Of a stretch of DNA of 64,000 nt, positions 19,425 through 28,146 are shown one piece after another. The stretch is taken from NCBI RefSeq assembly GCF_009689585.1, contig NZ_AP018694.1, positions 4,951,501 through 5,015,500 of the forward strand. The letters are read 5' to 3'. The notes beneath the pieces are model-generated. The model ran no database searches. It saw only the letters and a program-made list of their open reading frames with translations, and was not told where the DNA came from. The position numbers and the translations under genes were made by a program. The stretch's first letter is position 1, and each line of letters opens with the position of its first letter. This DNA comes from Aquipluma nitroreducens. Its GTDB lineage: Bacteria; Bacteroidota; Bacteroidia; Bacteroidales; Prolixibacteraceae.

Positions 19425-20531
19425 ATGAAGTATAACTGGCAGTTGCCTGAATGGCCTATGTTTTCCTTTGAGACCACGGATGTTCAGCCTCTTATCCTCG
19501 AATTTGCAAAAGAAACAGGTGAAATAGACGGTATAATCCAGGGGTTACCAAACCACCTGAAGCAGGAAACGCTTTTACAATTAATGATGTCTGAAGCCTT
19601 GAATACCTCGGAGATAGAAGGAGAATATATCAGCCGTGAAGATGTGCTTTCCTCATTGAGGAACAACCTTGGGCTAAACGACATGCCTATTGCTGTAAAA
19701 GACCGAAGAGCTATAGGGATAGCCCAACTGATGACGGAAGTCCGAAAAAGCTTTCAGGAACCACTGACAATAAATACGCTTAAAACCTGGCATGGCATGT
19801 TAATGGCCGGTACACGGAATATAAATCCGGGCGATTGGAGAAAGGGAAACGCCCCCATGCAGGTGATTTCAGGTGCTGTTGGACGTGAAGTGGTACACTA
19901 TGAAGCGCCGCCATCGGAGAAGGTACCAGCAGAAATGAAAGCTTTTATTGAGTGGTATAATTCAGCTGTCTTTCCATTAAAAGGAGAAATTGCCGAAGGG
20001 GTACTAAAGTCGGCCATAGCGCACCTCTATTTTGAATCGATTCATCCTTTTGAAGACGGAAATGGTCGCATAGGCCGTGCGGTTGCTGAAAAAGCGTTGT
20101 CGCAGTCACTCAATCGTCCTGTCATGCTGAGCTTGTCAAAAACCATCGAAAAGAATAAAAAAGACTATTATAATGCACTGAAGGAAGCACAACGTTCTTT
20201 GAATATTACTTCGTGGATAACTTATTTTACCCTAGTTATTCTTGATGCTCAGAGGGATGCCAGATTAATGGTTCAGTTCACATTAAAAAAAGCTCAGTTT
20301 TTTGACCGTTACCGGGACGAGTTAAATGAGCGCCAGTCGAAAACCGTCCTCAAAATAATGGAACAAGGAGTTGATGGTTTCGAAGGGGGAATGACAGCGA
20401 GAAAATATATGAGTATAACCAGGGCATCCAAAGCGACGGCGACAAGAGACTTACAGCAATTATACGATTTGGGCGTATTTACCCGTGATGGAGGTGGTAG
20501 ATCAGTACGCTATCAACTGAATTTTGATTGA
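19407..20531 (+). CDS. Class II Fic family protein (AMP-transferase) with C-terminal winged helix
   Basis: A Fic-domain nucleotidyl transferase of about 374 residues. The N-terminal DUF4172-like part (YNWQLPEWPMFSFE) is followed near residue 66 by TSEIEG, the inhibitory-helix motif [S/T]xxxE[G/N] that marks class II Fic proteins. The catalytic loop HPFEDGNGRIGR lies around residues 213-224 with all core residues intact, so it should be active once inhibition is relieved. The last 65 residues form a helix-turn-helix (MTARKYMSITRASKATATRD). ATG 19407 and ATG 19425 are both possible starts. It lies between two diverged repeats as an accessory module and is probably autoregulated through the GAGCCGAAT sites. 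Confidence 0.9.
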   Translation: MKNNRLMKYNWQLPEWPMFSFETTDVQPLILEFAKETGEIDGIIQGLPNHLKQETLLQLMMSEALNTSEIEGEYISREDVLSSLRNNLGLNDMPIAVKDRRAIGIAQLMTEVRKSFQEPLTINTLKTWHGMLMAGTRNINPGDWRKGNAPMQVISGAVGREVVHYEAPPSEKVPAEMKAFIEWYNSAVFPLKGEIAEGVLKSAIAHLYFESIHPFEDGNGRIGRAVAEKALSQSLNRPVMLSLSKTIEKNKKDYYNALKEAQRSLNITSWITYFTLVILDAQRDARLMVQFTLKKAQFFDRYRDELNERQSKTVLKIMEQGVDGFEGGMTARKYMSITRASKATATRDLQQLYDLGVFTRDGGGRSVRYQLNFD

Positions 20532-20711
20532 AATGCAGTCCCACACTCAAAAAAAAGGATACAGAAATAAAAGTCGTGATTTAGATTGGAATGAAAAGTA
20601 TAAATGCATTGGATTGGACGTTGGGTATTAGTCAGGGACTTTTATTCCGAATTTTTTGGTAGTTTTGTTATGCAAATGGAAGCAACCTGATACTCAAAGC
20701 AGTACTTTTTC

Positions 20712-20811
20712 GAGGTGGTAATTCGGGAGTTTGAACGATTTTGAAAAATTAAATATCTGATGTTTAGCGGTATAGCTGATGGGTTCCGTTCCCGCCAGCT
20801 CCACAAAGGAC
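20712..20811 (+). repeat. Diverged repeat, right copy, with tmRNA/tRNA-end-like 3' part
   Basis: Counterpart of 18863-18952. GGGTTCCGTTCCC resembles a T-arm, and CCAGCTCCAC resembles an acceptor 3' strand of the kind that pairs with GGGGCTG at a tmRNA 5' end. No 5' half is present in the 180 bp after the Fic gene, so this is a remnant or attachment site, not a functional RNA. A terminator follows at once. Nothing else is seen in the gap 20532-20864. Confidence 0.5.
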
Positions 20812-20842
20812 TCAAACCTTCCAGTTTGAGTCTTTTTCTTTT
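20809..20842 (+). terminator. Intrinsic terminator after the tmRNA-like repeat
   Basis: Stem GACTCAAAC (20809-20817) pairs with GTTTGAGTC (20824-20832) over a 6-nt loop, then TTTTTCTTTT. It is a classic + strand terminator. Such a terminator just after an acceptor-like end supports origin from the 3' end of an RNA gene. Confidence 0.8.
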
Positions 20843-20864
20843 ACTATTATTGATATATTGCGTT

Positions 20865-22490
20865 TTAATACACATCTTGATGAATCCTGTTTTCATCGAT
20901 CATTTTTCCCCAATAAAGCAAAGCTTCCGGCTCTGTTTTTTCTCCGACAGTCTGAATGACCCGACAGATGGCTTGTTTAACATCGCGCCCCATTGCAACC
21001 GAACCGCAAATATAAACATGCGCTCCCCGATTTAGCCAATCGAAGAACTCAGTTGCCTGTTCTTCAATTTTATGCTGCACATAAATTTTAGCTGACTGGT
21101 TGCGCGAGAAAGCCAGATCAATGCGGTTCAATAGTCCGGTTTGTTGCCAGCGTTCTAATTCCGCCTTGTAAAAGAAATCTGTTTGTGGGTACTTTTCACC
21201 AAAAAGCAACCAGCTTTTTCCATCGGCCTTCCCCCTTTCTTTTTCATGCAGAAAAGCCCGGAATGGCGCGATTCCAGTTCCTGCGCCAATCATTATCATA
21301 GGTGTTCCGTTGGTTTGTATACGGAATTGCTCATTGGGTATCAGTTGAATGTTGATCGGACAACCCGGTTCCAGAGAGTGGTTCAGGAATGATGAACATG
21401 CCCCTGATCGGATGCGTCCTTTTTGTTCTGACTGCACTTGTTTTACCATCAAATGAACTTCGCGGGGATATTTTTGCTGACTGGACGAAATCGAATAGTG
21501 CCGTGCCTGAAACGTCCGAAGTACAGAAATGAAATCTTCAGGGCTTACGGATAATGAGAAATCTGTAATGATGTCGAGTACGTCACAATTCCGGATGTAA
21601 TCGTGCAATTCCTTTTCGTCGGTAAGTAAACTGGCTAACTTGGCGCTTTTAGCCAGTTGCTGATAATTTTCAATTAACTTTTTACTGATCGAAGTTAATT
21701 CAAACTGGCCGATCAGTAATTTTTTCAGTAAAACGGTCTCGTTGAGGTAAATAACAGTAGTTTCGGCGCAGAAGTTAAGCTGTTTTAATATCTGATCAAC
21801 AAGCGGTTCCTGATTTTGAGGAACGATACCAATTGAGTCGCCAGGCTGATACCGAAAATCGCTATCAATACTCAACACAACATGATAAGTTTCAGAAGAT
21901 GACCCTTCGTTTAAACAGACTTTTTCTTTTATAATGGCCTGATGAACCTGATGTAAGTTTTCTGTACGAATCAGGATTGGCGTAGGTTCGTTTTCTATTG
22001 TTTTGCATTTCCGGAGAACTTCTGAAACCCAATTGGAAGCGGCCTGATGAAATTCCAGATCACAATCGACCCGGCTATGGATACGCAGGGCTCCCAGCTC
22101 TTCCAGCCTGAGATCAATATCTTTACCTGTTTTGCAGAACTGTTCGTAGCTGCTGTCGCCCAGTGCGCAAACGGCAAATTGCAGGTTTGTAAGCGCTGGC
22201 GCTTGTTCCGAAAATAAGTTTTTATAAAACTTCAGGGCTGATTCCGGAGGATCGCCTTCGCCATGTGTACTGATGACGATCAATACTAATTTCTCGGTAC
22301 CCAACCGTCGCACATCGTATTTTGCAACATTTTGGGTAATTGCTGTAAGCCCGTTCTTTTTCAGGTAAGTTTGAGCTTCTTTTGCAATGAACTCCGAATT
22401 GCCGGAATGGCTGCCATATAAAACCGTGATTTCATCAGTCGGCCTATCGGTTTGTTTTCTGAATATTTTTTTGATTGCTGTTCCAAACAT
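20865..22490 (-). CDS. Diflavin reductase (sulfite-reductase flavoprotein / CPR-like)
   Basis: A 541-residue flavoprotein with a flavodoxin FMN domain (VLYGSHSGNSEFIAKEA, STHGEGDPPESA, CALGDSSYEQFCKTG; residues about 20-165). A connecting and FAD domain follows (ARHYSISSSQ near residue 345, GACSSFL), then an NADPH domain (MIGAGTGIAPFRAFL, LLFGE, YICGSVAMGRDVKQAI). It transfers electrons from NADPH to a one-electron acceptor. No sulfite reductase hemoprotein is encoded nearby. Its operon partners are a PepSY membrane protein and a TonB receptor, so ferric-siderophore reduction is the likelier role (inference). The downstream PepSY gene's stop lies 23 bp before this start. Confidence 0.85.
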   Translation of the reverse strand: MFGTAIKKIFRKQTDRPTDEITVLYGSHSGNSEFIAKEAQTYLKKNGLTAITQNVAKYDVRRLGTEKLVLIVISTHGEGDPPESALKFYKNLFSEQAPALTNLQFAVCALGDSSYEQFCKTGKDIDLRLEELGALRIHSRVDCDLEFHQAASNWVSEVLRKCKTIENEPTPILIRTENLHQVHQAIIKEKVCLNEGSSSETYHVVLSIDSDFRYQPGDSIGIVPQNQEPLVDQILKQLNFCAETTVIYLNETVLLKKLLIGQFELTSISKKLIENYQQLAKSAKLASLLTDEKELHDYIRNCDVLDIITDFSLSVSPEDFISVLRTFQARHYSISSSQQKYPREVHLMVKQVQSEQKGRIRSGACSSFLNHSLEPGCPINIQLIPNEQFRIQTNGTPMIMIGAGTGIAPFRAFLHEKERGKADGKSWLLFGEKYPQTDFFYKAELERWQQTGLLNRIDLAFSRNQSAKIYVQHKIEEQATEFFDWLNRGAHVYICGSVAMGRDVKQAICRVIQTVGEKTEPEALLYWGKMIDENRIHQDVY

Positions 22491-22513
22491 CAGTTAGCTT
22501 TTTAAAGGTTTCA

Positions 22514-23632
22514 TTACTGAAACAATGGTCTTTGTTGTCTTTTCTTACGGTTCCGCCAGATGAAAAATCCAGTTACCGGAAGCGACGCGGCAATTAGGCT
22601 GGCACAGAAAGCCAGGATTTTACCGGCCAGTCCGGCAATAGCGCCAACGTGGATGTCGTAGTTCATGCGGGCAATTTTATCTGCCACAGTTGTGCTATCC
22701 AGTTTCCCGTAAATGTGAGTTACTTCAATTTCGTTGAGTGTGTACTGGTCGAAATACCTGTAATCCGCTTTCCAGTAAGTTTTATCGTCAGGGTTTGCGG
22801 CAACTTCGATGGCCGAACTGTCGTTTTCAGGAATGTGAACTTCAAGCACTTTAGCCGAAGGATATTCTTTGGTCATGCGCTGCCACAACACATCTATCGC
22901 CGGAATTACAGGTTTTTGTTCCGGAATCGAATCAACTGTTGGCATATAAAATTCAGTCAACTGTTTTCCTCCTGAAGTAATCCAGTAGGTTGATTTTGCA
23001 AACCACTGAAATCCCCAGACCAATCCGGTAAACGTGATGAAGATCAAAATCCATGAGGCGTAAAATCCTAGCACCCGATGTAAATCAATATTTAGGCGTT
23101 CTGCTCTTATCCATTTAAACGAGAAATTTTGCCTGCTAAACCTGCTGTTCCGTGGCCACCACAAAATGATGCCTGTTATCAGGATAATTACAAAAATAAG
23201 CGTTGCTGAAGCTACAATAGGTTGTCCGATGTGGGGAGGAAGCCAAAGGTAAAAATGCCCGTTGACAATGATTCGGAAGAAATCACGACCCATGTCTTTT
23301 ACCTTAAGCACTTCGCCTGAATAAGGATTCAAATAGACGAGGTAATAATAATCCTCGCTGTAAAAAGTGGCGACAATTGCTTTTCCCGGTTCGTGGTAAG
23401 AAATGCCATGAATATGCTTTTCGGGTAAAGCTTGCACAGCTATTTCCTGAAGTTTGGATGGTTTGAGGACGGGGTTTTCCTGAACTTCAACAAACTGGTA
23501 AGGATTGGTTATCCGTTCAATCTCGTGCTGAAAGGCCAGTATGCAACCGGTTATACCCAAAAAAGTGACTATTATTCCGGAGATAAAACCCAGCCTGAGA
23601 TGTATTTTTTTGATAATTTGCTTGAAACTCAT
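22514..23632 (-). CDS. PepSY-associated TM protein (siderophore-reductase type)
   Basis: An inner-membrane protein of about 372 residues starting at MSFKQIIKKIHLRLGF; the longer frame to 23692 adds an unlikely leader. The pattern is PepSY_TM: helix 1 (GFISGIIVTFLGITGCILAF), a periplasmic PepSY domain (NPYSGEVLKVKDMGRDFFRI), a helix pair around LILWWPRN, and LHRVLGFYASWILIFITFTG with a conserved His. A final helix and a basic tail follow. Such proteins act in ferric-siderophore reduction and release across the inner membrane. It sits between the TonB receptor and the diflavin reductase on one strand, as expected for an iron-uptake operon. Confidence 0.85.
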   Translation of the reverse strand: MSFKQIIKKIHLRLGFISGIIVTFLGITGCILAFQHEIERITNPYQFVEVQENPVLKPSKLQEIAVQALPEKHIHGISYHEPGKAIVATFYSEDYYYLVYLNPYSGEVLKVKDMGRDFFRIIVNGHFYLWLPPHIGQPIVASATLIFVIILITGIILWWPRNSRFSRQNFSFKWIRAERLNIDLHRVLGFYASWILIFITFTGLVWGFQWFAKSTYWITSGGKQLTEFYMPTVDSIPEQKPVIPAIDVLWQRMTKEYPSAKVLEVHIPENDSSAIEVAANPDDKTYWKADYRYFDQYTLNEIEVTHIYGKLDSTTVADKIARMNYDIHVGAIAGLAGKILAFCASLIAASLPVTGFFIWRNRKKRQQRPLFQ

Positions 23633-23740
23633 TGTTCGTTTTTTTTTGTGTATAAAACCTCGGTTACTAAAAATTAGATATTGAAATTCCATCCATTTTC
23701 AGGACGGAATTTCAATAAAGCATGACCTGAATAAATCAGA

Positions 23741-26122
23741 TTAAAAACGGTAAGCGAGGCTTAGTCTTAAGTTTCTTGGAGCCTCTGTTTGCCAGTAATA
23801 AGCAGGTAGATAATCATAATAGCCGCCGCTATATAGGTATTTATCGAGAATGTTAAATACATTAGCGGTAATCTTGAATTTTTCTTTTTCCCAGAAGATA
23901 CCACCGTCAAGTTTAAAATAATCAGGCAGGTTCTTTGTGTTTTCGGTTTTGCTCCATGTTGCCGTTGCCCGGTCGATCAGGTAGGTAAAGCCGAGTGAAG
24001 CGCCGGTTCCTTTCAATACGCCGTTCTGTATTTTGTAGCTTAGCCAACTGTTTGCGGTGTGTTTGGCAAATCCGGGGATTACATCGCCAACGCTGATCGA
24101 AGTAACACCTTCGGTTACTTTAGTTACTTTTGAGTCGGTATAAGCGTAGTTGGCAACCAGATTTAAGCCGGGAAGGATCGTTCCGCGCAAGTCAAACTCA
24201 ATACCCTGAGATCTTTTCTGTCCTAATTCAACGCTGAGTCCTGAATTTGGGTCACTGTCAGGGTCGCTGGTTAGTTCATGGTTTTTCATGATTCGGTAAA
24301 TGGCCAGCGAAGTGTTCCAACGGCCATTGCCCCAGTCTTTCTTGATTCCGAATTCGGTATTGTTGCCGGTAATTGGCTTAACATCCTTTCCGTTTGCCAA
24401 AATACCCGACTGCGGAGTAAACGCCTGATCGTATAGCGCGTAAACCGAAGTTTGTTTGTCGATTGATGCACTGAGTCCAATGCGTGGCGAAAAATGCCTG
24501 GCTTCATCGGGCGAACCTCCCCAGGCCGATTGTTTTACAAAAGTATATCTTCCGGCAAGTGTAAGCCTGATTTTGTTTTCCAGAAAACCCAGTTCATCCT
24601 GAAGGTATAGCCCTGAATACTGCTGATCGATCAATCCGCCACTGTACACTGCCCGCGCTTCCAAATTCAGGGTACGGTTAGGGATGGGATATCCATTTAC
24701 AGGTGTTGTATAGCTTGGCGAGGCTGTGTTAAATTCAGCGCCGATTGAATCTAATTGGTGATTCTGACTCCAGTCAGCCATATAATTTTTTGTTCCCAGA
24801 TCTAAGCCACCAAGAATGGTGTGACTGATTTGTCCGGTTTGGATTTTTCCATTTACGAAAAACTGAGCTAAAGTCATTTCGCTTTTCGCGTCCCAAATAG
24901 AAACGGCACGGATCATCGTTCCGTCAGTATTTACTGCGGCAGGCCACATATCACTTCCTTCCTGAAAAAAAATGTAATAGGCGGCCTGTGCGGTTAATTT
25001 CCAGTTCTTGTTAATCTCGTGCTGGAAATTGAACGAAAGGCTATGATCGTTTGTAATTGTTGGAGCCAATCCGGGAGGCATGGTTGTAAAGTCAACAGGC
25101 AAAGTTGCGTAGCCTTCCGTAGAGAATACATAAAAGGAGCCGACATCCGACATTTTTGAGTGTTGCAGCGTGTATTCCATCGTTAGTTTGGTACGGTCGT
25201 CAAATTGATATGACACTACCGGAGCAATGCTGTAGCGGTTGTTGTATTCGTAAGCACGGAATGAATTTTTATTCTGGCCGGCCACATTCAGGCGATAAAG
25301 TAACCGTCCGTTACGGCTTAATTTGCCATCGAGGTCAATGGTAGCGCGGTACAAGTCGTAACTTCCGCTGGTTAAAGTAAATTCGCCTTTGGTTACTCCT
25401 GTAGGTTTTTTGGTAACTACATTGTATAATCCGCTCGGATCGCCATTGGCCAGCATAAAACCGGCCGGCCCTTTTACAAACTCAATATGATCAACGAAAC
25501 TCATATCTTCGGTAAGCGGCCCCCAGTATGAATTAACCACATTGAATCCGTTACGAAACGCCTGAATTTGAGAACCGCGCATCGTGATGTTGGTGTACAT
25601 ATCGCCCCAATGCTCTACTCGTGTTGCTCCGCTAACATTTCGGAGCACGCCATCGCTCATACTGATGACCTGCTGGTCGGCAAGAACTTTTCCGGTTACG
25701 ATCTGGATGTTTTGGGGCGTTTCCAAAATGGGGCGCATCAAACGCATGGAAGAAGACATCTCGTTGTCTTTATAGGCTCTGGATGCCGAAATAATTACCT
25801 CATCCAGTTTCTCACTGCTTTCGTTCAATACAATTTCATGCACAATAACTGTTTTCCCGGATTCGACCTCTACCGGTACTTCTTTAGATTCAAGTCCAAT
25901 CGATGATATTTGCAGCGTATATTTTCCATGCGGAACTTTCCGAATTTCATAATTACCGCTTTTGTTTGTGGTGGCTCCCATTGAAGTGTTCTTCAACCCA
26001 ATGTTGACATACTCTGCATGCTGTCCATCTGCAGTTTTTATAGTTCCTGAAATAGTCCCGGTTTGGGCTGTTGAAATACTTATTTGGAAAATAAGCAAGA
26101 TAAAACCAAGTGTAATTCTCAT
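23741..26122 (-). CDS. TonB-dependent siderophore receptor with carboxypeptidase-like domain
   Basis: An outer-membrane receptor of about 793 residues. The start chosen at 26122 gives a clean signal peptide (MRITLGFILLIFQISISTAQ). Next come a CarboxypepD_reg-like domain (GTISGTIKTADGQHAEYVNI; about residues 24-105), a plug domain (PQNIQIVTGKVLADQQ, NITMRGSQIQAFRNGF, VKGPAGFMLANGDPSG) and a 22-strand barrel ending in aromatic LRLSLAYRF. Plug and barrel features match siderophore receptors, not SusC proteins; no SusD partner follows. It is the first gene of the iron operon with the PepSY and diflavin genes. No Fur box was assigned. Confidence 0.88.
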   Translation of the reverse strand: MRITLGFILLIFQISISTAQTGTISGTIKTADGQHAEYVNIGLKNTSMGATTNKSGNYEIRKVPHGKYTLQISSIGLESKEVPVEVESGKTVIVHEIVLNESSEKLDEVIISASRAYKDNEMSSSMRLMRPILETPQNIQIVTGKVLADQQVISMSDGVLRNVSGATRVEHWGDMYTNITMRGSQIQAFRNGFNVVNSYWGPLTEDMSFVDHIEFVKGPAGFMLANGDPSGLYNVVTKKPTGVTKGEFTLTSGSYDLYRATIDLDGKLSRNGRLLYRLNVAGQNKNSFRAYEYNNRYSIAPVVSYQFDDRTKLTMEYTLQHSKMSDVGSFYVFSTEGYATLPVDFTTMPPGLAPTITNDHSLSFNFQHEINKNWKLTAQAAYYIFFQEGSDMWPAAVNTDGTMIRAVSIWDAKSEMTLAQFFVNGKIQTGQISHTILGGLDLGTKNYMADWSQNHQLDSIGAEFNTASPSYTTPVNGYPIPNRTLNLEARAVYSGGLIDQQYSGLYLQDELGFLENKIRLTLAGRYTFVKQSAWGGSPDEARHFSPRIGLSASIDKQTSVYALYDQAFTPQSGILANGKDVKPITGNNTEFGIKKDWGNGRWNTSLAIYRIMKNHELTSDPDSDPNSGLSVELGQKRSQGIEFDLRGTILPGLNLVANYAYTDSKVTKVTEGVTSISVGDVIPGFAKHTANSWLSYKIQNGVLKGTGASLGFTYLIDRATATWSKTENTKNLPDYFKLDGGIFWEKEKFKITANVFNILDKYLYSGGYYDYLPAYYWQTEAPRNLRLSLAYRF

Positions 26123-26370
26123 GATTATTTGTTTTGTGTAAATAACTAGTTTGAAATCTGGGGCAAGATTATTATTTAGAATGATTCTTAACAATCCCTA
26201 AATGTTGGGATTTAGCTTGAGGAGAATACTAAGATGTAAGAGGGGTGGCATTGACTTATTATTAATCGCTTCCTTTGGAAAATGATTATTATAAATTACA
26301 ATACATTTGATACCCAATTTAATAACTTTGGCGCCATTCTTTTCAGGAAGAAAACCTATTTCAGAAAACC

Positions 26371-27441
26371 ATGAATCCAATTAGACCAGCTGTTTTATCC
26401 CTCTTTTTGTGTATTTTTATTGTTCTTAATTTATTTTCACAAGACCGTATAAAGGTTAAAAAGGTAAAAATACTGCCTGTACCAACCTTTGGATATTCTC
26501 CTGAAACAAAGACTTATGTTGGAGTGGTGTCGCTTTTCACGATAGATCTTTATCAAGATAGTATTACGAGATCGTCCAATTCAAAAGTCGAATTTAACTA
26601 TACATGGAATAAGCAGATTGTTCTGGAAACTGAATGGAACTACTTTTTAAAAGACGAAGCCTGGTTTACGCAAGGATTATTCCATTATTCGAAATATCCT
26701 GACTTGTATTATGGAATTGGTGATAAAACCCTCAATTCGGCTGAAGTCAATTTTGAGAGTGCCCGTATAAAAGCTGATATCGACCTTCTGAGGAATATTA
26801 AAAACAAATGGTTTGTCGGTATTGGAATCAACTATTTCAACTTCGCAAAAGTCAGTTATAACAGTTCAAAAATGGTCCATCCGGAATTGAAAGATGCATC
26901 AAACGGGGGGCTTAAATTGATTCTGTTAAACGATTCAAGGAATAACATTCTCACACCCACAAAAGGCACATATTTCAAGTTTGTCAATTCGTTTAAGTTT
27001 AGTGAAAATTTTTATGACCAAATAACTATAGATATGCGGCAGTATTATGGTTTTGGAAAGAAACAAAACCAGACAATTGCAGGTCGTTTTTATCAGTCTT
27101 CAGTCATAAATACTCCGCCATTTTATGACTATTCGCTTGTAGGAGGAGATAAACTGGTCAGAGGTTATTACTTCGGAAGATATCGGGACAAAAACCTCTC
27201 AACATTACAGTTGGAATATCGGGTGAATCTCTTTTGGAAAATTGGGCTGGCAACCTTTGGGGGAGTTTCAGCAATTTATCCTGATTTATCTTCTATTGGT
27301 AAATTAAGTGCCAAGCCAAATCTTGGCTGCGGATTGAGATTTCTGGTTGACAAGAAAGAAAATACAAGTTTAAGATTTGATTATGCTGTAGGAAGTAACG
27401 ATCAATCCGGCTTTTATGTGAGTTTTGGTGAATCGTTTTGA
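26371..27441 (+). CDS. Omp85/BamA-family surface antigen (D15-like) outer-membrane protein
   Basis: 356 residues: signal peptide (VLSLFLCIFIVLNLFSQ), no obvious POTRA repeats, then a beta-barrel of the bacterial surface antigen family. Diagnostic segments are LLNDSRNNILTPTKGTYF and the conserved VRGYYFGRYRDK (VRGF-type motif). It ends GFYVSFGESF with a terminal aromatic. It is much shorter than BamA (about 800), so this is an accessory Omp85-like barrel, not the assembly machine. It is divergent from the TonB receptor gene with 250 bp between starts. Function unknown. Confidence 0.8.
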   Translation: MNPIRPAVLSLFLCIFIVLNLFSQDRIKVKKVKILPVPTFGYSPETKTYVGVVSLFTIDLYQDSITRSSNSKVEFNYTWNKQIVLETEWNYFLKDEAWFTQGLFHYSKYPDLYYGIGDKTLNSAEVNFESARIKADIDLLRNIKNKWFVGIGINYFNFAKVSYNSSKMVHPELKDASNGGLKLILLNDSRNNILTPTKGTYFKFVNSFKFSENFYDQITIDMRQYYGFGKKQNQTIAGRFYQSSVINTPPFYDYSLVGGDKLVRGYYFGRYRDKNLSTLQLEYRVNLFWKIGLATFGGVSAIYPDLSSIGKLSAKPNLGCGLRFLVDKKENTSLRFDYAVGSNDQSGFYVSFGESF

Positions 27442-27500
27442 TAATTATTATTGGTGTCTGAATACATACGAATGGGGCAAAGTGGTTTGGCTTTACCAGA

Positions 27501-27887
27501 TTATTCCGAATTGATGGAAATCAGGTAATCGGTAATTTGGTCAATTTCATCTGACGAGAGCGTCGGTTTGGGCATTTTCTTATTCTTAAAATCAACCAGT
27601 TTCTCAAAATCCGGGTCTTGAATCGATTTTTTGATGTATTCGCGATCGACTTTAATTGAATGTTCTTTTCCTCTCTGAATTACAATTACTTCAGTATTTA
27701 AAATTTTATTTAATGATGGGCCATACCGGGTTTCGCCCGATAGTGAATGGCAGGTGGTACAGCCAACTGTGGCAAATAAGGTCTCTCCTTTTTGGATGCT
27801 TTCCTTAGTCGTTAGTTTATTTCTATTCTGAGAATTACATCCTGAAATTAAGAACACAATCAGGAAAATTAGATTGTTTTTCGCCAT
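27501..27887 (-). CDS. Lipoprotein monohaem cytochrome c, COX2-tail type
   Basis: 128 residues: lipobox LISGC near residue 16, then one class I cytochrome c domain. Haem attachment is CTTCH near residue 43, and the distal Met is probably in KKMPKPTLSSDE. The layout (GPSLNKIL, DREYIKKSIQDP, MPKPTLSSDEIDQITDYL) is that of the cytochrome c domain at the C-terminus of cytochrome oxidase subunit II. A CuA domain, its usual fusion partner, is encoded 2 kb away inside the polyferredoxin gene, which suggests an electron route between them (inference). Periplasmic, membrane-tethered. Confidence 0.88.
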   Translation of the reverse strand: MAKNNLIFLIVFLISGCNSQNRNKLTTKESIQKGETLFATVGCTTCHSLSGETRYGPSLNKILNTEVIVIQRGKEHSIKVDREYIKKSIQDPDFEKLVDFKNKKMPKPTLSSDEIDQITDYLISINSE

Positions 27888-28042
27888 TGAACTGATTTGT
27901 ATATTATCCTGAAGTTCGGGTTCAAATAAATGTTGTCAGCTATTAACACCCGTCCTTTATGAAACGTTCAACGGCTTTCTTTGAATATTAGGATTTCAGA
28001 GTGATTTTTGCTTCTGTCTACGTCAGAGGGTTCATAGATTAC

Positions 28043-28100
28043 TAAAGAAAAATCGACCTTTTCAATCCTGAATTCAGGGGAAAAGGTCGATTTTTCTTTA
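28043..28100 (-). terminator. 21-bp perfect hairpin, probably bidirectional
   Basis: Arms 28043-28063 and 28080-28100 pair perfectly over a 16-nt loop. The A/T-rich outer stem gives T-rich tails both ways. It lies 46 bp after the FG-GAP gene's stop on the minus strand and would insulate it from the cytochrome gene. Confidence 0.75.
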
Positions 28101-28146
28101 GGTTTTGTGAGTTGAACAGAATACTGATATGGTGGCCTACGTCTGG

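Noticed and set aside
20776-20805. Possible complete tRNA or tmRNA gene
   Set aside because: Only a T-arm-like piece and acceptor-like 3' end are visible; no D-arm, anticodon arm or tmRNA 5' domain in the preceding 180 bp.
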